Positions 37,656 through 45,730 of a stretch of 64,000 bases of DNA are shown here, in pieces. The DNA is taken from positions 496,001-560,000 of the forward strand of contig NZ_QGDB01000002.1 in assembly GCF_003149535.1 (NCBI RefSeq), written 5' to 3'. The notes beneath the pieces were generated by a model. That model made no database searches and was not told where the DNA came from. It saw only the letters and a list, made by a program, of their open reading frames with translations. The DNA is from Falsochrobactrum shanghaiense (GTDB lineage: Bacteria; Pseudomonadota; Alphaproteobacteria; Rhizobiales; Rhizobiaceae). The translations under genes and the position numbers were made by a program. Position 1 is the stretch's first letter; each line of letters starts with the position of its first letter.

Positions 37656-37690
37656 GTAACAGGCTGTTACATTTCGTTACGGTTTGAAAT
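37656..37690 (+). promoter_or_regulatory. Candidate response-regulator site upstream of the 33-residue gene
   Basis: GTTACATTTC and GTTACGGTTT form a 10-bp-spaced direct repeat (37666-37685), as seen for OmpR-type regulators. An interrupted palindrome GTAACAGGCTGTTAC (37656-37670) overlaps it. Further upstream lie a 14-bp palindrome (37559-37572) and a stem ACCCGTT/AACGGGT (37619-37645). Confidence 0.35.
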
Positions 37691-37735
37691 CTTGGAACCA
37701 GATGAAAGGGGCATCGTGGTTCAGGGAGTTGGACA

Positions 37736-37837
37736 ATGAGCGATATTACAAGAACAGCACTCATCTATGGCATGATGATCATTTCGCTGAATACGGCGCT
37801 GGCCATCGGTCTTCTCGGCTTGGATATTCTGCATTAA
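37736..37837 (+). CDS. 33-residue membrane mini-protein, unknown function
   Basis: Begins MSDITRTALIYGMMIISLNT and continues as one hydrophobic helix to the end (ALAIGLLGLDILH). GGAG lies 10 nt upstream of the ATG. It is followed about 90 bp later by a strong terminator and preceded by a structured or regulatory region, so the segment 37547-37965 looks like a complete short transcription unit. I recognise no family. Confidence 0.5.
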   Translation: MSDITRTALIYGMMIISLNTALAIGLLGLDILH

Positions 37838-37923
37838 AGCAGTGTCAGCGAAAACCTGCCGAACCTGATTTATCTATTGGCCACTATCATCAAAACTATA
37901 TTTTGCCCTCCAGGCAAGCATGA

Positions 37924-37965
37924 AAAAGGACGCTCCTGTTGTATCAGAAGCGTCCTTTTCTTTTT
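37924..37965 (+). terminator. Rho-independent terminator, possibly bidirectional
   Basis: Stem AAAAGGACGCT / AGCGTCCTTTT with a 14-base loop and TTTTCTTTTT after it. It lies between the 33-residue gene and the convergent virK-like gene; T runs on both sides allow use from either strand. Confidence 0.85.
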
Positions 37966-37975
37966 GAATTCAAAA

Positions 37976-38425
37976 TCATTGCGAGGCACCATAGGCGAAT
38001 TTCAGCCCCTCACCCAGCTTGCAATCAAAACTCCTGGGTTCTCCAATCGGCTCGTAGGTATTCGGTGACAGCATCTTGACGCTGATCTTGGCCTTCTGAT
38101 CAGCGGAAACCTCATAACGGACAAATTCGATGACGGGCGCATTGTCAGGATGCACCGTGAAATGCGTGTTGGAAAATACGATAGTTTCGTTGGGTGCCTG
38201 AATATTCATGAATGAATCGATGGCAAAACCACCGATGATTTCGGGCGAATTATGCTTGTCTCCCGAAGATTGATCGCATTTTGCAGCATATAAAAGAGCT
38301 GTCGTACGGGTTCCGGCAAGAAGATGATGTTTGAATTGCCCGAACTGGTCCATATCGTCAGCATGAGCCAATCCCATGGTACTCATAATCGCCGCCACGA
38401 CTGCAAGTCCGCTATTCCAGCGCAT
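37976..38425 (-). CDS. VirK-family secreted protein
   Basis: 149 residues with a cleavable signal peptide (MRWNSGLAVVAAIMSTMGLAHA, cut after AHA). The mature part resembles the VirK family of plant- and animal-associated alphaproteobacteria (an Agrobacterium vir-regulon protein of ~145 residues): a LLAGTRTTALLYAAKC segment, GGFAIDSFM, then FSNTHFTVHPDNAPVIEFVRYEVSAD. Two cysteines (in AAKCD and SFDCK) may pair. Periplasmic; biochemical role unknown. GGAG precedes the start. Assignment is by remembered resemblance, so moderate. Confidence 0.65.
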   Translation of the reverse strand: MRWNSGLAVVAAIMSTMGLAHADDMDQFGQFKHHLLAGTRTTALLYAAKCDQSSGDKHNSPEIIGGFAIDSFMNIQAPNETIVFSNTHFTVHPDNAPVIEFVRYEVSADQKAKISVKMLSPNTYEPIGEPRSFDCKLGEGLKFAYGASQ

Positions 38426-38523
38426 GATCCATCTCCATGTTTGATCTATGCGCTAGAATTATCCCAATCGCAGGTCATTGCTATCCCAAACAATGGCCTG
38501 CAATTGGATCAGAGAATGAGAAC

Positions 38524-39639
38524 TTAGCGGATACGGCCCTGACTTTGCGGATCGAAGAACACCGCCTTGTCGAGATTGAATGCCAGCCGCGCTGCTTCAC
38601 CGGCTGCAATCCGCGCATCGGCGCGCAGGCGGGCAACCACGTGCTTGCCGCCAAGGCGCGTTACCGCAAACGTATCCGACCCGGCAGGCTCCACCACGTC
38701 GATCAGGCAATCGCCCTCGACAACGGATCCTGCATTGCGGTCGGCGCCATCCGGGTCGGTGAGCGCCTCAGGCCGGATGCCGAAAACGACCTCCTTACCC
38801 GCATAATCCGCCAGTCCCGCCGGAGCATTTTTCAAGACGAGTTTGAGCGGTTCGCTCTCGCCGCGGTCCAAAAGGATTGCCATATCGGCTGCGTTCTTCT
38901 CGACACGCACATTGAGCAGGTTCATGGCAGGCGATCCCATGAAATCGGCAACAAACATATTGGACGGGTCATTATAAATCTGCGCCGGCGTTCCGAACTG
39001 TTGCAGAAAGCCGTCCTTGAGGACCGCGATCTTGCTTGCAAGGGTCATGGCCTCGATCTGGTCATGTGTCACATAGACGATGGTCGTCTTCATGCGGCTA
39101 TGCAGCCGCTTGATCTCGGTGCGCATATCGACACGAAGCTTGGCATCGAGATTGGAAAGCGGCTCATCAAACAAAAACACCTGCGGATTGCGCACCAATG
39201 CCCGCCCCATGGCGACGCGCTGGCGCTGCCCGCCTGAAAGCTGGCTCGGCTTGCGATCCAGAAGATGCCCGATCTGAAGCATATCGGCCACTTCGTGAAT
39301 GGCCTTATCGCGCTCGGCTTTAGGCACTTTGCGGATTTCCATGCCAAAGGCGATATTTCCCGCCACGGTCATATTGGGATAAAGCGCATAAGACTGAAAC
39401 ACCATTGCGATGTCGCGCTGCGAAGGATGGAGGCTCGCCACCGATTTTCCATTGATGGCAATGTCACCGGAGGTAATCGGCTCAAGCCCTGCAATCGTAT
39501 TAAGCAGCGTGGACTTGCCGCAACCCGATGGCCCGACCAGCACCAGAAACCCGCCTTCATCGATTTCGAGATTGATGTCCTTGAGAACCGGAACCGCGCC
39601 ATAGGACTTGTAGAGGTCTGTGATTTTCAGAAATGACAT
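38524..39639 (-). CDS. CUT1 sugar ABC transporter ATP-binding protein
   Basis: About 371-residue ATPase of the MalK/UgpC type. Walker A is LVGPSGCGKSTLLNTIAG, signature LSGGQRQRVAMGRAL, Walker B FLFDEPLSNLD, and the C-terminal MOP-like regulatory domain includes FGIRPEALTDPDG. It powers uptake by the two permeases upstream in the operon. ATG 39639 fits the family start MSFLKITDLYKSYG; the longer frame adds eight residues that overlap the permease end. Confidence 0.9.
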   Translation of the reverse strand: MSFLKITDLYKSYGAVPVLKDINLEIDEGGFLVLVGPSGCGKSTLLNTIAGLEPITSGDIAINGKSVASLHPSQRDIAMVFQSYALYPNMTVAGNIAFGMEIRKVPKAERDKAIHEVADMLQIGHLLDRKPSQLSGGQRQRVAMGRALVRNPQVFLFDEPLSNLDAKLRVDMRTEIKRLHSRMKTTIVYVTHDQIEAMTLASKIAVLKDGFLQQFGTPAQIYNDPSNMFVADFMGSPAMNLLNVRVEKNAADMAILLDRGESEPLKLVLKNAPAGLADYAGKEVVFGIRPEALTDPDGADRNAGSVVEGDCLIDVVEPAGSDTFAVTRLGGKHVVARLRADARIAAGEAARLAFNLDKAVFFDPQSQGRIR

Positions 39640-39646
39640 TTTAAAG

Positions 39647-40528
39647 TTATCCCTTGACCGCACCGGACATCAGACCGCGCACAAAGTAGCGACCCGAAAC
39701 GATATAGACGATCAATGTTGGCAAGGCGGCCAGAATGGCGCCTGCGAAATGAACGTTGTATTCCTTGACGCCGGTGGATGAGGAAACGAGATTGTTGAGC
39801 GCGACCGTCATCGGCGTCGAATGCGCGCCGGAGAAGGAAGCGCCGAACAGGAAGTCGTTCCAGATATTGGTGAACTGCCAGATTACCGACACCACGATGA
39901 TCGGGCCGGAAGAAGGCAGAAGAATGCGCCAGAAAATCTGGAAAAAGCTCGCGCCGTCAATCTGCGCCGCGCGCACCAGTTCAGTCGGGAAAGCCTCGTA
40001 ATAATTGCGGAAATACAGCGTCGTAAAGCCGATGCCATAGACCACATGGACGAGGATCAGGCCCCAGATCGTACCGGCAATTCCCAGAAAGCCCAGAACA
40101 CGCGCCATTGGGATGAGCACGATCTGGAACGGAATGAAGCACGATAGCAGCAGCAGCCCGAAGAAGATGTTCGAACCGGGAAAGCGCCACTTGGTCAGCA
40201 CATAGCCATTCAGCGCCCCGAGAATCGTGGAGATTGCGACGGCAGGCACGACCATCAGGATCGAATTGATGAAAAACGGTTTGAGCCCCGTTGGCTGCAC
40301 GCCGATTTGTGCCGTGGACCACGCCGAAAGCCATGGTGCGATCGTCCATTGCTGCGGCAGGTTCAGCATGCCGCCCTGCCTTATCTCTTCAAGGGGTTTG
40401 AACGAATTCACCACCATCACGTAGAGCGGCAGCAGATAGTAGAAAGCAAACAGCAGCAGCGCTGAATAGATCAAAGCGCGGGTCAGCCTGCCGCTATTGA
40501 TGGCATTTTCCTGGGTCGGGGCACTCAT
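39647..40528 (-). CDS. CUT1 sugar ABC transporter permease, MalG type
   Basis: 293 residues with six helices. The EAA loop that docks on the ATPase reads EAFPTELVRAAQIDGASFFQIFWRILLPSSGP. PLYVMVVNSFKPLEEI after the first helix is typical of MalG-like subunits. It overlaps the partner permease gene by 4 bp. Confidence 0.9.
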   Translation of the reverse strand: MSAPTQENAINSGRLTRALIYSALLLFAFYYLLPLYVMVVNSFKPLEEIRQGGMLNLPQQWTIAPWLSAWSTAQIGVQPTGLKPFFINSILMVVPAVAISTILGALNGYVLTKWRFPGSNIFFGLLLLSCFIPFQIVLIPMARVLGFLGIAGTIWGLILVHVVYGIGFTTLYFRNYYEAFPTELVRAAQIDGASFFQIFWRILLPSSGPIIVVSVIWQFTNIWNDFLFGASFSGAHSTPMTVALNNLVSSSTGVKEYNVHFAGAILAALPTLIVYIVSGRYFVRGLMSGAVKG

Positions 40529-41406
40529 GAACGTGGCCCTCCGCGAAGTTCGGAATAGAGATAGGGGATGATGATCGAGAAAATCATCGCCAGCATGATG
40601 ATGGCCGAGGAAGCACCAATACCCATCTGGTTGCGGGTGAATGTATAGGAATACATGAAGGTCGCGGGCAGCTCTGTCGCCTGCCCCGGCCCGCCGCCGG
40701 TCAGGGCGATCACAAGATCGTAAGCCTTGATCGCAAGATGCGCCAGCACCACGAAAGCCGAAAGAAACACCGGACGCATCAGGGGGATGATGATGCGGCG
40801 ATAGATGGTCGCGGTCGATGCCCCGTCGATCTGTGCCGCCTTGATGATCTCGTTATCGACGCCACGCAGGCCGGCCAGGAACATGGCCATCACGAAACCG
40901 GAGGATTGCCACACCGCCGCGATCACCAGACAATAGATCGCCATCGTGTTGCTCTTGATCCAGTTGAAGGAAAAACTTTCCCAGCCCCACAGATGCATGG
41001 TGTTCTCAAGGCCGATGCCCGGATCGAGAAACCATTTCCATGCCGTGCCGGTGACGATGAAGGATAACGCCATCGGATAGAGATAGATGGGACGCAATAC
41101 GCCTTCACCGCGGATTTTCTGATCGAGCAGGATCGCAAGAAACAGGCCGATAACCGAACAGATGATGATGTATAACGAGGCGAAAATCGCAAGATTGGTA
41201 ATCGCCCGCCACCAATGCGGCAAAGCCCAGAGCTTTTCGTAATTAGCCAGACCAACGAAGCCATAGGATGGCAACATGCGGCTATTGGTGAGAGACAGAA
41301 CACCTGTATAGATAATAAAACCGTATACGAAGACGAGCACGATCAGAAAGCTCGGCGCCAGAACCAGTTTGGGCACCAGTTCCTGTAGTCGGCTGTTACG
41401 CTGCAT
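40525..41406 (-). CDS. CUT1 sugar ABC transporter permease, MalF type
   Basis: About 293 residues, six helices, EAA loop RGVDNEIIKAAQIDGASTATIYRRIIIPLMRP. It starts at ATG 41406 or GTG 41412; AGGATGACG lies before both. It overlaps the second permease by 4 bp and follows the binding-protein gene by about 90 bp, with a hairpin in the gap. Confidence 0.9.
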   Translation of the reverse strand: MQRNSRLQELVPKLVLAPSFLIVLVFVYGFIIYTGVLSLTNSRMLPSYGFVGLANYEKLWALPHWWRAITNLAIFASLYIIICSVIGLFLAILLDQKIRGEGVLRPIYLYPMALSFIVTGTAWKWFLDPGIGLENTMHLWGWESFSFNWIKSNTMAIYCLVIAAVWQSSGFVMAMFLAGLRGVDNEIIKAAQIDGASTATIYRRIIIPLMRPVFLSAFVVLAHLAIKAYDLVIALTGGGPGQATELPATFMYSYTFTRNQMGIGASSAIIMLAMIFSIIIPYLYSELRGGPRS

Positions 41407-41464
41407 ATTCACGTCATCCTGTTATATTGTAGGAGCCCCGCCATAAATCGGGATGCGCAGACAG

Positions 41465-41490
41465 CAGCGCCGGGGAAGTCCCCGGCGCTG
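41465..41490 (-). other. Intercistronic hairpin between binding-protein and permease genes
   Basis: Perfect 11-bp stem (CAGCGCCGGGG / CCCCGGCGCTG) with a 4-base loop and no T-run. Its position is typical of hairpins that protect the abundant binding-protein mRNA and lower downstream expression. Confidence 0.7.
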
Positions 41491-41497
41491 TTGCTCT

Positions 41498-42763
41498 TTA
41501 CTGTGCAGCCGCAACAGCGGAAACCAGTTCCTGGACGGCATCTTCCGAAGAAAGCTGGCCATTGAACTGGCGCGTCACGACGTCATAAATCGCGTTCTTA
41601 ACGGAAGCGGGATTGGCATAGCCATGTGCCATCGAACCCAGCATCGTGCCTTTTTCGTTCGCTTCCCTGACGTCAGCGATGGCCTTCTTGCCGCAAGCGT
41701 CGAAATCGGTGTCAGGCACGTCTGTACGCGCGGGAGCCGATCCCTTGACCACGTTGAATGCCGACTGGAATACCGGGCTTTCGATAGCGGACGCCATTTC
41801 CATCTGCGCCGGAACCTTGTCCTCGGAGACCTTGAACATCGCAAACACGTCGGAGTTGAAAGTCACTGCACCCTGCGTTTCAGGATAGCGAACGCAGACG
41901 AAATCCTCACCCGGCTTCTTGCCGGCCTTCAGGAACTCGCCCTTTGCCCAGTCGCCCATGAACTGAACGCCGGCCTTGTCCTCGATAACCATGGCCGAAG
42001 CCAGATTCCAGTCGCGGCCGGAGAAGTTGTCATCGACATAGGAACGCAGTTTCGTCATGCGGTCGAAAGCTTCCTTCATCGTATCGCTGCCCAGGGTTTC
42101 CGGGTCGAGATCGATAAAGGCCTTCTTGTAGAAATCAGTGCCGAAGGAAAGAACAACCGCATCAAAAATTGTCGCGTCCTGCCATGGCTGGCCGCCATGG
42201 GCGATCGGCGTGATGCCCTGCTCCTTGAAATTGTCGAGCATAGCGATCAGTTCGTCCCAGTTGGTCGGCTCCTTGCCGCCCGCCTTGTCGAGAGCGGCCT
42301 TGTTGATCCACATCCAGTTGGTGGTGTGAATGTTCACAGGCGCGGCGATCCAGTGGCCGTCATATTTTGCAAAGTCCTGCAAAGGACCGGGAATAACCTT
42401 GTCCCAGCCTTCCTTGTTGGCCACCTCATCAAGATTGCCAAGTACGCCCTGCTCCGCCCAGTCGCGAATATCGAAACCGAGCATCTGCACGGCGGTTGGG
42501 GCATTGCCTGCCGTGACACGGGCGCGAAGCACGGTCATGGCTTCGGTGCCGCCGCCGCCGGCAACAGGCATATCCGTCCAGCTGATGCCCTTCGATTCAA
42601 GGTCTTTCTTCAGGACGTCGAGCGCCGCAGCTTCACCGCCGGAAGTCCACCAATGCAGGACCTCCACATTTTGCTTCTCCTGCGCGATTGCGACAGGAGC
42701 TAAAGCGGCAATCATGGCGCAGGTGGCTGTCCCCAACGCCGCCATTTTGAAAAACTTCTGCAT
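41498..42763 (-). CDS. Sugar ABC transporter substrate-binding protein
   Basis: 421 residues with a signal peptide ([20 protein letters not shown]... cut near AIAQ). The mature part begins [19 protein letters not shown], the pattern of glucose/mannose-type CUT1 binding proteins. GGGAGGTAG precedes the start. It is periplasmic and gives the transporter specificity. Resemblance to glucose-binding proteins (GtsA-like) suggests a hexose; not proven. First gene of the four-gene operon. Confidence 0.9.
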   Translation of the reverse strand: MQKFFKMAALGTATCAMIAALAPVAIAQEKQNVEVLHWWTSGGEAAALDVLKKDLESKGISWTDMPVAGGGGTEAMTVLRARVTAGNAPTAVQMLGFDIRDWAEQGVLGNLDEVANKEGWDKVIPGPLQDFAKYDGHWIAAPVNIHTTNWMWINKAALDKAGGKEPTNWDELIAMLDNFKEQGITPIAHGGQPWQDATIFDAVVLSFGTDFYKKAFIDLDPETLGSDTMKEAFDRMTKLRSYVDDNFSGRDWNLASAMVIEDKAGVQFMGDWAKGEFLKAGKKPGEDFVCVRYPETQGAVTFNSDVFAMFKVSEDKVPAQMEMASAIESPVFQSAFNVVKGSAPARTDVPDTDFDACGKKAIADVREANEKGTMLGSMAHGYANPASVKNAIYDVVTRQFNGQLSSEDAVQELVSAVAAAQ

Positions 42764-43375
42764 GTCTACCTCCCAATAGGACCAAACAAAACTAAATATG
42801 ACGGGCGAACTTTCACGCTTTTAAACGGCACGCGGCAGTCTGCCCGAATAAGATGAATCCGCGCCTTTCGGCACAGATCGGGTCAAAGGGTTCGGCCATT
42901 TCGACCCGCTATATTCTTGCCGCACCAGCTTGCCGAAGCTTGTGCCTGTGCGACAATTCCTTTCGCAATTTTTGAAAATCCTCCTGAGCGTCGTCTGCTC
43001 AAAACCTCCATCCCGCCTTCCGTTCCACCCAATTGACAGCGTTGTCTTTTTAGGATGCAGATCATCCCCAAGACAAGATGTGCCCTTAGGATAGGCCCAA
43101 ATACCGGATGGCTGTCAATATGGGCTGCACGAGAAAATTGAAGATATTTATGAGATGCCTGCGAAGCGCTTGGGAAAAGACTATAATTTTCTTTTAAAAT
43201 CATAATTTTAAAGCATGTACTGTATCCATCCTGATAAGTTGGGATGCCGGCGCGGTTGCGCCCTTCAGCCCTGTTGTGCCTGTCCGGGAGCGGCTTTCTC
43301 TCCGATGTTTTATTTGGGCTGGACAAACGACATGAAAATACATAATTTTCGGGCGCTTGCACGATGATGTGCAGG
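42764..43375. other. Divergent intergenic region between sugar ABC operon and ribH2 riboswitch
   Basis: No supported gene. It holds a small dyad GACAGCGTTGTC (43035-43046), of the shape bound by LacI-type repressors, about 270 bp upstream of the binding-protein gene. A perfect AT-rich palindrome TTTAAAATCATAATTTTAAA lies at 43193-43212. Promoters for both sides should lie here. Confidence 0.45.
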
Positions 43376-43603
43376 CTGTTCTCGGGGCGGGGTGAGATTC
43401 CCCACCGGCGGTATGAAGAGCAATCTTCGAGCCCGCGAGCGCTTGAAACGAAGAGATGATTCGTCTCTTTATTTCAGGGTCAGCAGATCCGGTGAGATGC
43501 CGGAGCCGACGGTCATAGTCCGGATGAAAGAGAGCGAATGAACGTGGTCCCGCGCGGGCTTGCGTTCCTTTGTACGCCCTGATTCTAGTTTCGCGAGGAA
43601 TCT
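43376..43603 (+). promoter_or_regulatory. FMN riboswitch (RFN element) and expression platform of ribH2
   Basis: The aptamer runs to about 43540 and shows the conserved blocks CGGGGCGGGGTGAGATTCCC, ACCGGCGGTA, AGCCCGCGAGCG, GGTCAGCAGATCCGGTGAGA and CCGACGGTCATAGTCCGGATG. Downstream, CGCGGGCT (43553-43560) is exactly complementary to AGCCCGCG in the aptamer (43430-43437), a likely switching strand. TTCCT (43565-43569) can pair with the ribosome site AGGAA (43596-43600). FMN should lower ribH2 expression, probably at translation. Confidence 0.93.
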
Positions 43604-44080
43604 ATGAACCAGAGCTATCCGAACAAGACATCCTTCAAGATTGCATTCATTCAGGCCCGCTGGCATGCGGAAATAGTCGATGAAGCGCGCAAGAGTTTTA
43701 TTGCCGAGCTTGAAAAGCAGGCAGGCAGCAACGTGGAAGTCGAGGTTTTTGACGTACCCGGCGCTTATGAAATACCGCTTCAAGCCAAGATGCTTGCCAA
43801 GACCGGCCGATATGCGGCCATCGTCGGAGCAGCCTTTGTGATCGATGGCGGCATATATCGCCATGACTTTGTCGCAGCTGCCGTAATCAATGGCATGATG
43901 CAGGTACAGCTTGAGACCGAAGTGCCTGTGCTTAGCGTCTCGCTTACCCCGCATCATTTTCATGACAGCAAGGAACACCGCGATTTCTTCTTCGCCCACT
44001 TCAAGGTGAAGGGCGTGGAAGCAGCCCATGCGGCGCTGCAAATCATTGGCGAACGCAGCCGTATCGCAGCCTTGGCATGA
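43604..44080 (+). CDS. ribH2: 6,7-dimethyl-8-ribityllumazine synthase, type II (Brucella lumazine synthase)
   Basis: 158-residue enzyme that condenses 5-amino-6-ribitylamino-uracil with 3,4-dihydroxybutanone phosphate, the next-to-last step of riboflavin synthesis. It begins MNQSYPNKTSFKIAFIQARW, and FDVPGAYEIPL and VLSVSLTPHHFHDSKEH match the decameric Brucella type II enzyme, which is the immunodominant BLS protein. AGGAA precedes the ATG. The gene stands alone behind an FMN riboswitch, apart from other rib genes, as expected for ribH2. Confidence 0.97.
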   Translation: MNQSYPNKTSFKIAFIQARWHAEIVDEARKSFIAELEKQAGSNVEVEVFDVPGAYEIPLQAKMLAKTGRYAAIVGAAFVIDGGIYRHDFVAAAVINGMMQVQLETEVPVLSVSLTPHHFHDSKEHRDFFFAHFKVKGVEAAHAALQIIGERSRIAALA

Positions 44081-44084
44081 CTGT

Positions 44085-44192
44085 TTAAAGCGTGTCGCGA
44101 TCTTTCAGATTCGCTCCTTACGCTTTAAGTTATTGTTTTAACGCATGTCGTTATCCCGAAACCGGTTCCCACTTTCGGGCGACATGCTTTAG
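44085..44192. repeat. Palindromic repeat, Bru-RS-like, copy C
   Basis: About 108 bp in the same orientation as copy A (TTAAAGCGTGTCGCGATC ... GACATGCTTTA). It starts 4 bp after the ribH2 stop and ends 7 bp before the fdhD stop. Confidence 0.88.
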
Positions 44193-44199
44193 ACCGGAC

Positions 44200-45027
44200 T
44201 TAACCTGACGAAGTCCGGTCACTACCCGAAATACGCTGCGGATGGGTATAAATATCGAAATCATTGCCCCGCACCAGCGCCACGAGCGTCAGATTGGCCT
44301 CTTGCGCCATGCGGATAGCCAGCGCGGTCGGCGCAGAAACAGCGGCAAGCAGCGGCACTCCTAAAATCGCGGCCTTTTGCACCAGTTCGACGGAAATGCG
44401 GCTGGTGATTACCACCAGTCCGCGATCCGCTGGCTGGTCGGCGCGCGCGAGTGCGCCAATGAGCTTATCGAGCGCATTATGGCGTCCCACATCTTCGCGA
44501 GCGGCAAGAAGCCCCTCGCCCGGCAAATAGAACCCGGCTCCATGGACAGCGCGGGTCTGTGCATTCAGTCGCTGCGCCGCCCCCAGCGATTCCATGGCTA
44601 AAATAATATCATGCGCGTCAAAACTGCCCGCATCAGGAGCCAGTGGCGTAACCGGGCGCAGGGCCTGATCGATCGAATCTATCCCGCACAGGCCGCACCC
44701 GACCGGCCCGGCCATGAAACGCCGCCGCGCCGTCAGTCTTTCATTGGGCTGGTCGCCCAGCCAGATTTGTACATCAATGCCCTTGTCATAGGTCTTGATA
44801 CCCAGATCTTCAACTTCGGATATGTTCGAGATGATAGCTTCCGTGAGACTGAAGCCTATCGCGAAATCTTCCAGATCGGCGGGCGTGGCCATCATGACCG
44901 CATGTGTGGTGCCGTTATAACTTATGGCCACCGCCACTTCTTCCGGCACATTTCGCTGGCCATTTTGAAAATTGCCCTCGCGATATGCCCAATGTGGCGC
45001 AACCCGGCTGATCTTTTGCGTCACCAT
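44200..45027 (-). CDS. fdhD: Formate dehydrogenase accessory sulfurtransferase FdhD
   Basis: About 275 residues. FdhD carries sulfur from IscS to the molybdenum cofactor of formate dehydrogenase. Family signatures are EEVAVAISYNGTTHAVMMATPADLEDFAIGF, GPVGCGLCGIDSIDQAL with the CGxC cysteines, and AREDVGRHNALDKLIG. I chose ATG 45027 because it gives the family N-terminus and has a G-rich RBS upstream; the longer frame reads through the repeat. The RBS contains a run of seven G. The gene lies between two inverted copies of a palindromic repeat. Confidence 0.93.
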   Translation of the reverse strand: MVTQKISRVAPHWAYREGNFQNGQRNVPEEVAVAISYNGTTHAVMMATPADLEDFAIGFSLTEAIISNISEVEDLGIKTYDKGIDVQIWLGDQPNERLTARRRFMAGPVGCGLCGIDSIDQALRPVTPLAPDAGSFDAHDIILAMESLGAAQRLNAQTRAVHGAGFYLPGEGLLAAREDVGRHNALDKLIGALARADQPADRGLVVITSRISVELVQKAAILGVPLLAAVSAPTALAIRMAQEANLTLVALVRGNDFDIYTHPQRISGSDRTSSG

Positions 45028-45043
45028 GTCTCCCCCCCTGCCC

Positions 45044-45212
45044 CTGAAGCATGTCGCCCGAAAGTGGGAACCGGTTTCGGATAACGACATGCGTAAAAAC
45101 AACAACTTAAAGCGCGTCCCGAAAAGTGTGAAACGGTTTTCGGAAAAGATGCGCGTTAAAACAAAAACTGAAAGCGTAAGGAGCGAATCTGAAAGATCGC
45201 GACACGCTTTAA
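45044..45212. repeat. Chimeric palindromic repeat, copy D
   Basis: Opposite orientation to copy C. The outer parts (45046-45113 and 45176-45212) match the Bru-RS-like element. The ~62-bp middle (AAGCGCGTCCCGAAAAGTG ... ATGCGCGTTAAAAC) belongs to another element whose core also occurs in the cydB-cydX array. One repeat seems to have inserted into or recombined with the other. Confidence 0.8.
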
Positions 45213-45316
45213 CTGCGGCTCCAGCATTCATCGGTTCAGTTTCATGTGGCATGAAAAGCCGTTTTATGTAAGGTGCCTGTGAACAGGAAAGCGCGCAGAC
45301 GCCAAGCGAGGAAATC

Positions 45317-45661
45317 ATGGATATTCGCCAGATCGACGAAAATTATTCGGTCGCCGGACAGATCAACCCCGATGACGTGCGGGATATTGCAGCGGAAGGA
45401 TTTCAGGCCATAATCTGCAACCGCCCCGATGGAGAAGGCGGTGCCGATCAGCCCGATTTTGCGGAAATCGCCCGCGTTGCCGAAAAAGCCGGATTAAAGA
45501 CCTATTATGTTCCGGTGGCAGGCGGACAGCTGACGCAGGATGATGTCGATGCAATGCGTGCAGCGCTTGATGAGGCGGAAGGCCCGGTCCTGGCCTATTG
45601 CCGTTCGGGGACGCGCTCTACGAATATTTACGGTATCGTGCAGAGCCAAAAGCGCGGATAA
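45317..45661 (+). CDS. DUF442 (TIGR01244-type) phosphatase-like protein
   Basis: 114 residues with a dual-specificity-phosphatase-like fold: the N-terminal MDIRQIDENYSVAGQINPDDV, ICNRPDGEGGADQP, and the P-loop CRSGTRS near the C-terminus (Cys-x5-Arg). Relatives are fused to or encoded near beta-lactamase-fold sulfur dioxygenases and may act in sulfur metabolism or as phosphatases; the substrate is unknown. Single gene, divergent from fdhD. Confidence 0.85.
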   Translation: MDIRQIDENYSVAGQINPDDVRDIAAEGFQAIICNRPDGEGGADQPDFAEIARVAEKAGLKTYYVPVAGGQLTQDDVDAMRAALDEAEGPVLAYCRSGTRSTNIYGIVQSQKRG

Positions 45662-45730
45662 AGAATGAACGAAGGCTGTAAGGGCGATGAAGGCGCGAAG
45701 GCATATCGATCGTCTTTGCAAACATGGCCA

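Noticed and set aside
41453-42703. 416-codon plus-strand frame
   Set aside because: Antisense shadow of the sugar-binding protein gene.
42883-43362. 159-codon minus-strand frame upstream of the riboswitch
   Set aside because: No RBS, no domain, low-complexity cysteine/arginine-rich product; lies in a regulatory gap.
44200-45318. Longer FdhD with ~97 extra N-terminal residues
   Set aside because: The extension is translation of the repeat element; the family start and a G-rich RBS are at 45027.
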